64,000 nt of DNA from Pseudolactococcus chungangensis CAU 28 = DSM 22330 (GCF_002441885.1 NZ_JXJT01000006.1:1-64000), one strand, 5' to 3'; positions 1-9,240 are shown, numbered from the stretch's first letter. Notes: generated by a model from the sequence alone, not told the origin. Numbers and translations are program-made.

Positions 1-1190
1 CAATTCGTGGGAGTGATGGTGCAAGTATCTCCAGCTTGAATGACTGGGTTTCAAACGATGCCAATTTTGCTTTGACCAATACTTATATCCCACAAGCCAA
101 ACTTGCCAATCTTGCTTTGCAAGAAAAAATCAAAGAACTCAATGCCAAAGCACCTAATGCGGTCTTAAATGTTACGGGTCATTCGCTAGGGACAATGGTT
201 TCAGCTCAAGCAGTCGCCAAACTTTATCAAGATGATATGAAAGCTTTTGATAAAATCGGAAAAGTTGTGCTATTTGATGGACCAGATGTTACGAAAAGTC
301 TGAAAAAGATGGGGCTTTCCGATAAAGAAATTCAAAGGATTGGAGAGAAAGTCACTTACTATGTTAATCCTTTTGACATTGTGAGTATGTTGAATAGAAC
401 AGAACCCTTGGAAAAACAATTTGGGAAAGTGAACATCATCGTTCCTCTTCATTTCAATTCGACTTTTGATGGGCAAAGTAGTCACGATTTTGGGGAGTTT
501 CAATTGGATGCGCATGGGAATCCTTTGGTTGCGAGCAAATCATTTCATCCGGAGTTGCTTGAAGCAGGAGAAAAACTTGCGAAGTTGATTGACAAAACGA
601 TTTCAACGCTTTCAGTAAGTGTCTCAATTACTGGTTTAGCAGGTGCTATCGCTGGGGGAATTACAGGATTGATTGCGCTAGGTTTGACCGCAGTTCAAGC
701 AAAAGAGCTTTATGATTCTTATCAAAATATTATCCAAGTGGCTAAGAAAAAGTCTAAGGCATGGAACACGGCACATATTCCTGACTATCAAAATAGAATT
801 CGATCCGCTACAGGTGCTCAAAAAATCGAATTGAGAGCCGAGTTATTACAGTCAGTTGCTCAAGATGCTGTTTTTCAATCAGAAGATATGGCGATTGAAG
901 TAAAGACAATGGTAGATGAAGCAAAAGAAAAAGTCCAACAAACTATTAATGAAACGCATCAAGCAGTCGGAAATATTGTTCAATATTTAGATTATTGGGA
1001 AGTAAACAATCTTCTTTCTGAGTTTAATCTCTCTCAATTTTGGGATACGGGTAATGAAGAAGAAATTAGAAGTAAAACGGATCATTATCAAAAAGAGATG
1101 GAACACTTTGCGACAACTTTGATGAAAGTTTCTCAAAATATTCAAGAAGTAGATGCCCAAGGGGCAGTGGGTTTCAGTAAATTAATGTAA
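1..1190 (+). CDS. Lipase-domain protein, probable type VII secretion effector (5' truncated)
   Basis: The frame is open from base 3 (codons for IRGSDGASISSL precede the first possible internal TTG start), so the true start lies upstream of the window. The visible part begins in a lipase fold: an RGS...NDW stretch, then the nucleophile motif GHSLG with its Ser codon at 183-185, then FDGPD and a late SSHDF that could supply the Asp and His. About 24 hydrophobic, Gly-rich residues follow near bases 620-700, then a long helical C-terminal region without signal peptide. Two small helical genes follow at once. Known family: TslA of Staphylococcus aureus is a type VII-secreted lipase with the toxin domain first and the helical targeting region last. 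The match here is by architecture only; a plain secreted or cytoplasmic lipase is the alternative. Confidence 0.7.
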   Translation, partial: IRGSDGASISSLNDWVSNDANFALTNTYIPQAKLANLALQEKIKELNAKAPNAVLNVTGHSLGTMVSAQAVAKLYQDDMKAFDKIGKVVLFDGPDVTKSLKKMGLSDKEIQRIGEKVTYYVNPFDIVSMLNRTEPLEKQFGKVNIIVPLHFNSTFDGQSSHDFGEFQLDAHGNPLVASKSFHPELLEAGEKLAKLIDKTISTLSVSVSITGLAGAIAGGITGLIALGLTAVQAKELYDSYQNIIQVAKKKSKAWNTAHIPDYQNRIRSATGAQKIELRAELLQSVAQDAVFQSEDMAIEVKTMVDEAKEKVQQTINETHQAVGNIVQYLDYWEVNNLLSEFNLSQFWDTGNEEEIRSKTDHYQKEMEHFATTLMKVSQNIQEVDAQGAVGFSKLM

Positions 1191-1214
1191 AGAATAGTTG
1201 AGGGAATGCGAGAA

Positions 1215-1529
1215 ATGTACGAGACTTTTATGAATAATCCCTATCTAAATCCAGGATTATTGAATGAACAATTCGCTGAGGCGATGAAAGTTCAAGAACG
1301 ATATGCAATTCAAGAAATTTTAAAAGCTAAAAAACTTTCAATCGAAATGCAAAGAAAGGCTCTTGATAAAAAATTAGATACGAAGAAAGAAGAAATGAAA
1401 AAATTTGCGAGTCAAACAGTCGCTTCAAATTTTAAGGAAGGATTGACGGGTAAAGCTGCCGAAGCGGCAGAAACACAGTTAAATTTATCAAAGTTTCAGC
1501 CAAGTTTTAATAATCCGATCAAGGGATAG
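1215..1529 (+). CDS. Small helical protein, possible effector-targeting partner 1
   Basis: A 104-residue protein, almost entirely charged helix, with no Cys, no signal peptide and no membrane segment. It begins MYETFMNNPYLNPG. An in-frame ATG nine bases upstream (1206) is too close to the GAGGG at 1200-1204, which is well spaced for the 1215 start. It starts 24 bases after the lipase-domain gene and is followed closely by a second small helical gene. I do not recognise the family. By position and size it resembles the Lap/Tla partner proteins that bind the helical targeting region of type VII effectors; that role is inference. Confidence 0.6.
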   Translation: MYETFMNNPYLNPGLLNEQFAEAMKVQERYAIQEILKAKKLSIEMQRKALDKKLDTKKEEMKKFASQTVASNFKEGLTGKAAEAAETQLNLSKFQPSFNNPIKG

Positions 1530-1533
1530 ACAA

Positions 1534-1833
1534 ATGGACAATAATGAGAGATGGCGACTTGAAGAAGAATACGACGAAAAAATGAGATTAATCAATCAAG
1601 CGGAAGAGACAATTGAGGATTACCGCAATCAATTTCATCGAAAAACAAGTGATTTAGCTGATTATATTCATCGGTTTTATCATGAGTTGGAGAGCGAGTA
1701 TGGGCGTCCCAATACCCAGCACTTTGAAGAAAATGTCGCTGAGTTTAACTGGTTTCTAAAACAAAAACAACAAGAGCTTGAAGAAACACGTGACGAAGCA
1801 CGTAGAGATTATTACAGGAAAATGGAAGAATAG
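1534..1833 (+). CDS. Small coiled-coil protein, possible effector-targeting partner 2
   Basis: A 99-residue, strongly charged, helix-forming protein (many Glu, Lys, Arg; no Cys) that starts four bases after its upstream neighbour. The AAGGGA that serves as its ribosome binding site overlaps that neighbour's stop codon, so the two are probably translationally coupled. The sequence has long heptad-like stretches such as EEEYDEKMRLINQAEETIEDY. The family is not recognised with certainty; it has the size and character of DUF3958/Lap2-like or Tla-like partners of type VII secreted effectors. It is the last gene of the cluster; an immunity gene, if present, would be upstream of the window. Confidence 0.6.
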   Translation: MDNNERWRLEEEYDEKMRLINQAEETIEDYRNQFHRKTSDLADYIHRFYHELESEYGRPNTQHFEENVAEFNWFLKQKQQELEETRDEARRDYYRKMEE

Positions 1834-2182
1834 TTTTTTGTGAAGTCTAAATAAAGATATACCTACACCTAATGTTGCTTATCTCAATAGTATTTTACCC
1901 AATCATTGCTTTCAACATCTTAGATATGTTTTATTTATCAGGTTTTAATAGTAGTTTCTTACGATAGATAGTTAGTGCGCATATATCAGTTGTAACATCT
2001 TAAAAAACCGACAGAGTAGAATATAGTATAGTATAGTTGAGTTGAGTATACCTTACAAACCAAACCTATCATTTATAGAGCCAAAAGAAAGGCAATTAGA
2101 GTTGCATTGCCTTGCTTTTGGGGTTCTAATTGTCTTTAGCCTGATCGTCTGACATAAGCAATCGTGCAAAATGTCACATCAC
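1834..2182. other. AT-rich intergenic region
   Basis: No gene recognised in these 349 bases. It contains short direct repeats (TATAG three times, then TTGAG twice, about 2024-2046) and one long hairpin at 2081-2121, listed separately. Confidence 0.6.
2081..2121. terminator. Hairpin between convergent genes
   Basis: Arms CCAAAAGAAAGGCAAT (2081-2096) and ATTGCCTTGCTTTTGG (2106-2121) pair over 16 positions with one mismatch and a 9-nt loop. There is no long T tract on either side, so termination is plausible but not certain. It lies between the small-protein cluster and the end of the HAD gene. Confidence 0.5.
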
Positions 2183-2971
2183 TTAAAGCCACCCCCAATG
2201 CTTAAAAGCATTGACGATACCATGGTCGGTATTGGCAGTTGAGGTAAATTCAGCAATTGTTTTGAGCTCATCTATGGCATTTCCCATGGCAGTTGCATGG
2301 TCAACTGATTCTAGTAGGTGAATGTCATTTGGACCATCACCAAATCCGTAAGTTTCGCCAGTAAAGCCTAATAATTCAACGACTTTCTTGAAGCCTGTCC
2401 CCTTGTTTGAACCCGCATTGATGATATCAATGGAATAAGGCGTATTCTTGAAGTAATTAAATTCAGGCACTAGATTTTGATAATAGGCGACATCGGATGC
2501 TTGATTGCTGAAAATTAGGAGCATGTTAATTTCGTCTGTCAAGTAGCGCGTGTCATTGACTGTTGGTAATGGTGCATCGGTATAACCGTAAGCATCTTTG
2601 ACAAGAGGGGTCATCTCAGAAACACAGTAACTTTCCTTATTATAAAACGCAAGGGCTTGATGTTTAGCTTCTGCTAATGTTTTCAGTCTCTGGATATTAG
2701 CCACCGCCATTGGCTCGTGGTAAATAGTTTCGCCCTCAACGATGATATATTGACCGTTCATAGCTACCACACTCGTAATACCTGACTGAGCCATGAGTGA
2801 GTCTAATTCAAAATGCCCACGCCCAGTAGCAATGACAGGTAAAACACCGTTGCGTCGAATGTGGTGGAGGGCTTGAATAACTTCCTCGTCTAGTTTGCTT
2901 TGTTGGTTTAAAAGCGTGCCATCAAGGTCGAAAAATGCCATCGCATGATATGTCTTGTTTATATTTTCCAT
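2183..2971 (-). CDS. Cof-type HAD superfamily hydrolase
   Basis: A 262-residue soluble phosphatase of the HAD superfamily, Cof/YidA-like group, which typically dephosphorylates sugar phosphates or related metabolites; the substrate cannot be read from sequence. Motif I is FFDLDGTLL near residues 13-21 (nucleophile Asp15, acid Asp17), motif II is VIATGRG, and the Mg-binding motif is [14 protein letters not shown] near the C terminus. The middle holds the cap domain. The frame is open further upstream, but those residues are low-complexity and hydrophobic and lie under the ftsK promoter, so the ATG at 2971 is chosen. No ribosome binding site precedes it; a -10 element sits only 6 nt upstream. 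Confidence 0.85.
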   Translation of the reverse strand: MENINKTYHAMAFFDLDGTLLNQQSKLDEEVIQALHHIRRNGVLPVIATGRGHFELDSLMAQSGITSVVAMNGQYIIVEGETIYHEPMAVANIQRLKTLAEAKHQALAFYNKESYCVSEMTPLVKDAYGYTDAPLPTVNDTRYLTDEINMLLIFSNQASDVAYYQNLVPEFNYFKNTPYSIDIINAGSNKGTGFKKVVELLGFTGETYGFGDGPNDIHLLESVDHATAMGNAIDELKTIAEFTSTANTDHGIVNAFKHWGWL

Positions 2972-2977
2972 ACAATT

Positions 2978-2986
2978 AGTATAACA
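2978..2986 (-). promoter_or_regulatory. Extended -10 promoter for the HAD gene
   Basis: On the minus strand TGTTATACT (TGn + TATACT) ends 6 nt before the ATG at 2971, which places the expected start point at or next to the start codon. No convincing -35 was seen. Confidence 0.55.
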
Positions 2987-2991
2987 AATTA

Positions 2992-3000
2992 TGGTATAAT
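2992..3000 (+). promoter_or_regulatory. Extended -10 promoter for ftsK
   Basis: TGGTATAAT ends 10 nt before the ftsK ATG. No Shine-Dalgarno sequence fits in the gap. It lies back to back with the HAD promoter in a 39-bp divergent region. Confidence 0.6.
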
Positions 3001-3010
3001 TATAGTAATT

Positions 3011-5383
3011 ATGGCTAAAAAAACTCAGAAAAAAACACAAAAAAATAGAAAAATATCCAAAAAAGCTCAGGCTGAACAAGCAGAAAGACGAAAACTTGTC
3101 GCTCTGTTTGTCAGCTTATTTTTGCTAGTCTTTGCCGCAACACGTCTTGGCGTGGTCGGGATTTCGCTCTATAACTTAATTCGCATCGCAGTCGGCAGCC
3201 TCGCCTATCCAGTCATCATCGCAGCTATTCTCATCATTATACTACCCATCTTCAAAAAAGAATTCTCATCAGAACACCGCAAATCTGTCGTCGGTCTGAT
3301 TTTAATCTTTTTGTCAATGGTACTGGGCTTTCAGGCATATTTTGACAAATTAACAGGGACTAACCACACTTGGACTCTGGTTTCAAGTCAGCTTCTTAAA
3401 TTAAAAGTGACAGAGTTTGTGGGCGCGGGGATGCTTGGGCATGCCATTTATTCGCCATTGAAACTTTTATTTTCAGTTATCGGTGTTTATTTGCTTGCAG
3501 GATTTTTGCTCTTATCAGGTTTATACTTCCTATCACCACAATTTTGGCAGAACGTTTTTGCCAAACTAAAAGCAAGTTCAGTAGCGCGACATACTAAGCG
3601 TCAAGACAAAAAAGTAAAACGTCAAGAAGCGCGCGAAGTGGCAGAAAAAGCAGCAGCTGTCACCGCAGCCATGCCAATTGAACTAGCAGAAGAGCTTGAA
3701 CCAGTAAGTATTGACCCACAAGAATTGTCTGCACCAAGTAACTATGATGTCTTACCTTACAAAGAACCTGAGATAGTTATGCCAGACTATGAACCAGAAA
3801 CAGGCGAAATCATAACACCAGAAACGACTGCAGATGACGCGATGCAAGAAGATGATAATCAACCTATCAATTTCACAACAACACCCGAGATGTCTCGTTA
3901 TCGCCTACCTGATGCCTCTTTACTTGCGCCGACACCCATTAAAAATCAAGCTAATGAGCGTAAGAATGTTCAACATAATATTAAAATATTAGAGACAACC
4001 TTTAAAAGTTTTGGCATTCAAGCCACAGTCGAGTCTGCAGTAGTTGGCCCGTCAGTCTCTAAATATGAAATTAAGCCTGCAACAGGTGTTAAAGTCAGCC
4101 GTATTTTAAATCTACAAGACGATTTGGCATTAGCTCTGGCAGCAAAAGATGTCAGAATTGAGGCACCAATCCCAGGTAAATCAGTTGTTGGTATTGAAAT
4201 TCCTAACTCAGAAGTCGCTATGGTTGGTTTCCGTGAGATGTGGGAAAATGCGCGGACCAATCCGGAAGAACTCTTAGAAGTACCACTTGGTAAGGCAGTT
4301 GATGGCACAATTAAAACTTTTAACCTCGCTAAAATGCCCCATATCCTAGTTGCAGGTTCTACAGGTTCAGGAAAGTCAGTCGCTGTTAACGGTATTATTA
4401 CCAGCGTCCTGATGAAAGCTCTACCTAGTCAAGTTAAGTTCCTCATGATTGACCCTAAAATGGTCGAACTGGATGTCTATAATGACATTCCACATCTCCT
4501 CATACCAGTCGTGACCAACCCACGTAAGGCAGCTAGAGCCTTGCAAAAAGTCGTGGATGAGATGGAAAACCGCTATGAACTTTTCCGTCGAGTCGGTTCA
4601 CGTAATATCGAAGGCTATAATGCTAAAGTCGAAAAATTCAACGCTGAAAATCAAGAAAAACAACAGGCTTTACCACTTATCGTTGTTATCGTTGATGAGC
4701 TAGCCGACTTGATGATGGTCGCATCCAAAGAAGTCGAAGATGCTATCATTCGGATTGGGCAAAAAGCACGTGCGGCAGGTATTCACATGATTCTTGCAAC
4801 ACAGCGTCCATCAGTTGATGTCATCAGTGGTTTGATTAAAGCCAATGTACCAAGTCGAGTTGCTTTCGCTGTCTCATCTGGTACTGATTCTCGGACCATC
4901 ATTGATAGCAATGGTGCAGAAAAACTACTCGGTCGTGGGGATATGCTTTTCAAACCGATTGATGAAAATCACTCGATTCGTTTGCAAGGTGCCTTTTTAT
5001 CAGATGACGATGTTGCTAGTGTCGTTGACTTCATAAAAAACCAAGCCAGCGCAGATTATGATGAAACTTTTGACCCAGGTGAAGTGGCAGAAGATGATGC
5101 CAGAAGTTTTGATAGTAATGGAAGTGCCGGTACATCAGATTCTGGAGACCCACTTTTCGAGCAAGCTAAACAGCTCGTTATCGAAAGCCAAAAAGCCTCA
5201 GCATCCATGCTACAACGTCGCCTTTCGACAGGCTTTAACAGAGCCACACGTATCATGGAAGAGCTAGAGGCAGCCGGCATTATCACACCTGCTGAAGGTA
5301 CAAAACCTCGGAAAGTTTTAGTAGCGCATCTGGAAGAGCCTGCGGCTGATACTGAAAATGGAGGTAACCATGACAGTATTTGA
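3011..5383 (+). CDS. ftsK: DNA translocase FtsK/SpoIIIE
   Basis: A 790-residue septal DNA pump that moves chromosome ends through the closing septum and hands dif sites to the recombinase. A Lys-rich start ([11 protein letters not shown]) is followed by several membrane segments within about the first 190 residues, an acidic, proline-containing linker, and the RecA-like motor with Walker A GSTGSGKS near residue 450 and Walker [13 protein letters not shown]. The C-terminal 70 residues form the winged-helix gamma domain ([23 protein letters not shown]...). ATG 3011 is chosen because it gives the basic N terminus of the family; more upstream in-frame starts lie within the promoter. It overlaps holA by 14 nt. 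Confidence 0.95.
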   Translation: MAKKTQKKTQKNRKISKKAQAEQAERRKLVALFVSLFLLVFAATRLGVVGISLYNLIRIAVGSLAYPVIIAAILIIILPIFKKEFSSEHRKSVVGLILIFLSMVLGFQAYFDKLTGTNHTWTLVSSQLLKLKVTEFVGAGMLGHAIYSPLKLLFSVIGVYLLAGFLLLSGLYFLSPQFWQNVFAKLKASSVARHTKRQDKKVKRQEAREVAEKAAAVTAAMPIELAEELEPVSIDPQELSAPSNYDVLPYKEPEIVMPDYEPETGEIITPETTADDAMQEDDNQPINFTTTPEMSRYRLPDASLLAPTPIKNQANERKNVQHNIKILETTFKSFGIQATVESAVVGPSVSKYEIKPATGVKVSRILNLQDDLALALAAKDVRIEAPIPGKSVVGIEIPNSEVAMVGFREMWENARTNPEELLEVPLGKAVDGTIKTFNLAKMPHILVAGSTGSGKSVAVNGIITSVLMKALPSQVKFLMIDPKMVELDVYNDIPHLLIPVVTNPRKAARALQKVVDEMENRYELFRRVGSRNIEGYNAKVEKFNAENQEKQQALPLIVVIVDELADLMMVASKEVEDAIIRIGQKARAAGIHMILATQRPSVDVISGLIKANVPSRVAFAVSSGTDSRTIIDSNGAEKLLGRGDMLFKPIDENHSIRLQGAFLSDDDVASVVDFIKNQASADYDETFDPGEVAEDDARSFDSNGSAGTSDSGDPLFEQAKQLVIESQKASASMLQRRLSTGFNRATRIMEELEAAGIITPAEGTKPRKVLVAHLEEPAADTENGGNHDSI

Positions 5384-6371
5384 TGAGCTATCACGCGTAA
5401 CAGCAGAAACCTTACCTCAGTTTACCGTTATCTCAGGGGAAAATGACGATATTATTTCTGAGCTGAAAACGCAAATCCTAGAGAAAATCGGCTTTGATTC
5501 ATCTGATTTATCTCAGGCCTATTTCGACATGACAGAGTCTGACCCCGATTTAGCACTCGAAGAATTGGAAAGCCTCCCTTTTTTTGGAGACGGCATGCTC
5601 GTTGTATTTGAAAACCTTTGGGATTTAACGACAGTCAAAAAATCAGTCTTAAATGACAAGCAATTAACACGGTTAGAGCATTTTTTAGACCATCCGCTTG
5701 AGTCAACTCAGGTCATTTTTATCTTTCATGGCAAGCTAGATGGTAAGCGTCGGATTGTCAAAAAACTTAAAAAAATAGCCTTTGATTTAGAGGCAACTGA
5801 CTTAAAATCAAATGAATTGACCCAGTATTTTGTTTCTGATTCAGGTTTACAACCTAATATTGTTAATCTAATCATTGAGAAGTCAAATGCTAATTTTGCC
5901 ATCATCAGACAGAATATCGAAATGGTCAAAACCTATGCGGATGGTAGAGCAATAACGCCTGATGATGTCCAAGCAGCAGTACCCAAATCCCTATCTGACA
6001 ATATTTTTGACCTGACGGAGTTGATTTTGAAGTCAAAATTAGTTGATGCACGGGCTTTGGTAGCAGATTTGGTGTTGCAGGGAGAAGATGAGATTAAGTT
6101 GTTGTCGATTTTGACGACAAATTTTCGCTTGTATTTTCAAATCAAACTTTTATTAGATAAACACTATACAGACCGCCAATTGGTAGAGTTTTTGAAGATT
6201 AATCCTTACCGTTTGAAATTTTTGGTTGGGCCTGCGCGAGCTAGAAGCAAAGCTTTTTTGGCTCAAGCCTTGCGCCAGTTGATTGACACTGACTTCAAAA
6301 TCAAGTCAGGTCAGGCAGATAAAAAATTTCTTTTGGATATGGCTTTGATTCGCTTATCGGGGATAAAATAA
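5370..6371 (+). CDS. holA: DNA polymerase III delta subunit
   Basis: A 333-residue clamp-loader subunit that opens the beta clamp in the replisome, close to the usual 340 residues. It has the N-terminal nucleic-acid-binding fold ([17 protein letters not shown]), the middle [16 protein letters not shown] region and the C-terminal collar helices ending in [21 protein letters not shown]. The ATG at 5370 is preferred over one 12 bases upstream because GGAGGT lies just before it. The start overlaps the end of ftsK, so the pair is probably translationally coupled. A strong terminator follows. Confidence 0.9.
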   Translation: MTVFDELSRVTAETLPQFTVISGENDDIISELKTQILEKIGFDSSDLSQAYFDMTESDPDLALEELESLPFFGDGMLVVFENLWDLTTVKKSVLNDKQLTRLEHFLDHPLESTQVIFIFHGKLDGKRRIVKKLKKIAFDLEATDLKSNELTQYFVSDSGLQPNIVNLIIEKSNANFAIIRQNIEMVKTYADGRAITPDDVQAAVPKSLSDNIFDLTELILKSKLVDARALVADLVLQGEDEIKLLSILTTNFRLYFQIKLLLDKHYTDRQLVEFLKINPYRLKFLVGPARARSKAFLAQALRQLIDTDFKIKSGQADKKFLLDMALIRLSGIK

Positions 6372-6410
6372 ATGAATGAGACTGAGATATATTGTGCAGT
6401 CAACGATTGA

Positions 6411-6456
6411 AAAAGCAAATCGGGTGTTAAATTAATCACCTGATTTGCTTTTTTTG
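6411..6456 (+). terminator. Intrinsic terminator after holA
   Basis: AAAAGCAAATCGGGTG (6411-6426) pairs with CACCTGATTTGCTTTT after a 10-nt loop; a run of seven T follows. Confidence 0.85.
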
Positions 6457-6560
6457 TATTATCGTCATGCTAGCTTGTCAAGAAGAAGGAAATATGAACT
6501 GCTCTTCTTGACGACGATATGGTAAATTATTCAATGGTCATAGAGATTTAGCAAATTTAT

Positions 6561-6865
6561 ATTGTTTCCGAGAAAGATTCCCAAATTCGCACGAAATCGA
6601 CTTTTTTGTGACTAAAATCGTATTGTTTCTGAGAAAGATTCCCAATTTCGCACGAAATCGACTTTTTTGTGACTAAAATCGTATTGTTTCTGAGAAAGAT
6701 TCCCAATTTCGCACGAAATCGATGTTTTTGTGACCAAAATCGTATTGTTTCCGAGAAAGATTCCAAAATTCGCATGAAATCGATGTTTTTGTGACCAAAA
6801 TCGTATTGTTTCTGAGAAAGATTCCCAATTTCACACGAAATTGATGTTTTTGTCACTAAATTTAC
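6561..6865. repeat. 61-bp tandem repeat, five units
   Basis: Units start with ATTGTTTC at 6561, 6622, 6683, 6744 and 6805, an exact 61-bp period. The copies differ at a few positions along their whole length (for example TTTCCGAG versus TTTCTGAG, GACTTTTTTG versus GATGTTTTTG). Each unit holds the near-palindrome AATTTCGCACGAAATC. Because 61 is not a multiple of three, a reading frame through it rotates between units, which argues against coding. It lies just 3' of the DUF559 gene. Confidence 0.9.
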
Positions 6866-6904
6866 ATGAATGTATTTAATTCAATTTAGTACTACTTCTC
6901 GTGA

Positions 6905-7690
6905 TCAATAATGTTTCTTTACAATTTTCTTGCCGTAATATCTCCGTTTAGGTATTCCGTAATTTTCAAGTATCTGAGCAAATCGACCGTTTTCAAAATC
7001 ATGATTCATCACACGCATTATCTCGTATCCTTCTCGAATTAGATCCGATTCTCTTTGCCTTTCATTTGCCCGCTCATTCACATTACTGCTATATTTTATA
7101 AGACCATCAGCTTCTAAAATAATTTTTCGACCTTTAAATTCAAATAAAAAATCAACACGATACTTCTTTTTATTTTGACAAATCACTTGGTGTTGTTGAA
7201 CTGGGATTATGACACCTGCCACATATAATTTAAGGCGAACTTTAGTCTCAAATGGTGATTCATCCAGTCTACTTGCAAATGATACTAGATGTCTTAATTT
7301 TGCAACCCCAGATTTCTGCTTTTGAGACTGACAATAGTTTAAAATTGTTTCTACACTGATTTCATTTTTATATAAATGATGACTAATTGATGAAATAGCT
7401 GAAATTTCTGTGTCGTTGACAGCAAGTTCAAGTAGTAAATCAACGAGTGTGATCACATTAAATCCTTTATATTTGCTCTTTTTAAAATAGGGTCGAATGT
7501 GCGTAATCGCTGTTCTATTTTTTATTTTCTTGTTAGATTGTACCGTATGAATTTCCAAAGGCAATTCCTCCCACCGTGGAGTTTCATAGAGAATTGCTGC
7601 ATTTGTGTAACAAAAAATAGTATCAGGATTGTTTTTGGCATAATCTGTCATCATATTCAATAGTATTTGATTTTTATCTGTTTCTATCAT
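6905..7690 (-). CDS. DUF559-type nuclease-like protein with AbiEi-like N-terminal region
   Basis: A 261-residue protein. The N-terminal 120 residues (ILYETPRWEELPLEIHTV...THIRPYFKK...NVITLVDLLLELA) resemble the AbiEi-antitoxin-like region found fused to DUF559. The C-terminal half has the DUF559 pattern: SRLDESPFETKVRLKLYVAGV, then YRVDFLFEFKGRKIILEADG, then a C-terminal DLIREGYEIMRV. The acidic residues of ESPFE, VDF and EADG match a PD-(D/E)XK (VSR-like) nuclease core. The start at 7690 has GGAG 11 nt upstream on the minus strand. No partner gene is adjacent. Function is unknown; a DNA-processing or defence role is inference from the fold family. Confidence 0.7.
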   Translation of the reverse strand: MIETDKNQILLNMMTDYAKNNPDTIFCYTNAAILYETPRWEELPLEIHTVQSNKKIKNRTAITHIRPYFKKSKYKGFNVITLVDLLLELAVNDTEISAISSISHHLYKNEISVETILNYCQSQKQKSGVAKLRHLVSFASRLDESPFETKVRLKLYVAGVIIPVQQHQVICQNKKKYRVDFLFEFKGRKIILEADGLIKYSSNVNERANERQRESDLIREGYEIMRVMNHDFENGRFAQILENYGIPKRRYYGKKIVKKHY

Positions 7691-8018
7691 CTATATCATT
7701 TCTCCAAATAAATTCTTTTCTACTTTAGAATACGTATTTTACGCTTAATTGTTATAATATAGACAATGTTTTTATGTACTCATCAGTCCAAACTAGATTT
7801 TTCAACATAAATTGAGATTGAATAAAATTTTCGAAAAAATGATAGATTAAATTATGCTAAATTTATACTTTCGTCATCTGAAATCAATGGCTTTATTTAT
7901 TTTTTGTTAAAAATAAATAAAGCATGATACAATGGAGTAACAGTTATTTGATCTTATAACATCAAGTTAGCGTATCATGATCCTTAATTAAATATGATAT
8001 AGAAAAGGAGTAACAGCA
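7691..8018. other. Intergenic region with nested inverted repeats
   Basis: This 328-bp AT-rich divergent region holds a perfect 14-bp inverted repeat with 4-nt loop (7891-7922), an outer pair CATGATAC (7923-7930)/GTATCATG (7972-7979), and the decamer GGAGTAACAG twice (7934-7943 and just before the 8019 start). The promoter of the downstream gene lies inside these elements. Confidence 0.65.
7904..7933 (+). promoter_or_regulatory. Promoter of the M20 amidohydrolase gene
   Basis: TTGTTA, 18-bp spacer, TACAAT with an extended TGA before the -10. The -35 lies in the loop and right arm of the 14-bp inverted repeat. Confidence 0.6.
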
Positions 8019-9167
8019 ATGACAATTTCAGCTGAGCATTACGACGAGTTAGTATCAATTCGTCACCATACTCATGAAAACCCTGAGCTGTCAGGTCAAG
8101 AATTTCAAACAACAGCATTTTTAAAGCGATATCTTGAAGATTTAGATATCCAAGTATTAGATACAGGTCTCAAAACGGGTTTAGTGGCTCAGCTCGGTCA
8201 AGGAAAACCTGTGATTGCCTTGCGAGCAGATATTGATGCGCTTCCGATTTTAGAAAATACAGGGTTAGCGTTTGCTTCTAAAAATGATGGTGTCATGCAC
8301 GCTTGTGGTCATGATTTGCATCAAACAACTTTACTGGGTGCTGCAAAGATTTTGAAAAATCGTGAGGCTGAGTTGCAGGGAACAGTTAAACTGATTTTTC
8401 AACATGCCGAAGAAATCCATATTGGGGCAGATGAGATCATTGCGACTGGTGTCTTATCAGATGTGCAAGCAGTTCTTGGTTACCATAATATGCCGACACT
8501 GCCAGTTGGGCAGATTGGTATTCGAGAAAAAGGCATCATGGCTGCTGTTGATCAATTTTTTGTGACGGTTAAAGGTGTTGGCTCGCATGCTGCATACCCA
8601 CATGAGGGTGTAGATAGTATTGTGGCGACTACTGCTATTATTTCAAGCTTGCAGCAACTGGTTTCGCGTAATATTGATCCACAACACGCTGTTGTCGTTT
8701 CTGTTACGCATATGGTAGCCGGTAATACTTGGAATGTCCTACCGGATGATGCCATTTTTGAGGGGACAATCCGAACGTTTGATACAGCCGACCGCTCTCT
8801 TGCCAAAAAACGATTTTATGATGTCACTGAAAATGTTGCGAAAGCTTACGGTGTGACAGCAGAAATTGATTGGATTGTTGGGCCTAATGTGACTTACAAT
8901 AATCCAGAATTATCTGCGTTTTTATTCGAAAAAACGAGTGCTTGGCACGATGATGTTGTCATACCCGAAGCATCAAATGCTGGTGAAGATTTCGCGACTT
9001 ATGTAGAGCAGATACCGGGTGTTTTTGCTTTCATTGGCAGTAATGCGCCAGGCAGTCCTGGTCTACATTTCTCTGACATGGTACTGAAAGATGAGACTAT
9101 TCCTGTTGCAGTTGATTATTATGTCAATAATGCTTTTGCTCTGTTGGAAAAGTTAAGAAAAGGCTGA
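8019..9167 (+). CDS. M20 family amidohydrolase/peptidase (hippurate or N-acyl amino acid hydrolase type)
   Basis: A 382-residue cytosolic zinc hydrolase of the M20D group, which removes acyl groups from amino acids such as N-acetyl or N-benzoyl derivatives. Metal-ligand motifs are visible: MHACGHDLHQTTLLG, the catalytic HAEEIHIGADEI, HNMPTLPVG, and the C-terminal SNAGEDFATY and GLHFSDM. The dimerisation domain lies in the middle third (SHAAYPHEGVDSI). The start has AAAGGAG at the right distance. It is monocistronic: its own promoter precedes it and a terminator follows. The exact substrate, and whether it serves diaminopimelate synthesis, cannot be told. Confidence 0.85.
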   Translation: MTISAEHYDELVSIRHHTHENPELSGQEFQTTAFLKRYLEDLDIQVLDTGLKTGLVAQLGQGKPVIALRADIDALPILENTGLAFASKNDGVMHACGHDLHQTTLLGAAKILKNREAELQGTVKLIFQHAEEIHIGADEIIATGVLSDVQAVLGYHNMPTLPVGQIGIREKGIMAAVDQFFVTVKGVGSHAAYPHEGVDSIVATTAIISSLQQLVSRNIDPQHAVVVSVTHMVAGNTWNVLPDDAIFEGTIRTFDTADRSLAKKRFYDVTENVAKAYGVTAEIDWIVGPNVTYNNPELSAFLFEKTSAWHDDVVIPEASNAGEDFATYVEQIPGVFAFIGSNAPGSPGLHFSDMVLKDETIPVAVDYYVNNAFALLEKLRKG

Positions 9168-9205
9168 AGTTAGAGCAGCTCTAAAAGTCAAATTTTACAA
9201 ATGAG

Positions 9206-9240
9206 AAAAGTAATGTGAGGGAGAGGTTACATTACTTTTT
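9206..9240 (+). terminator. Terminator after the M20 gene
   Basis: AAAAGTAATGT (9206-9216) pairs with ACATTACTTTT (9229-9239), followed by T residues. Confidence 0.8.

Noticed and set aside
2972-3079. Longer N terminus for the HAD protein
   Set aside because: The extra residues are low-complexity and lie under the ftsK promoter and first codons; the HAD motif starts normally from the internal Met.
6557-6856. Minus-strand protein of 99 residues through the 61-bp repeat
   Set aside because: The period is not a multiple of three, so repeated DNA is read in rotating frames; no ribosome binding site; the open frame follows from the repeat's composition.
6561-6865. CRISPR array
   Set aside because: Similarity runs across the whole 61-bp unit; there are no unique spacers and no cas genes.
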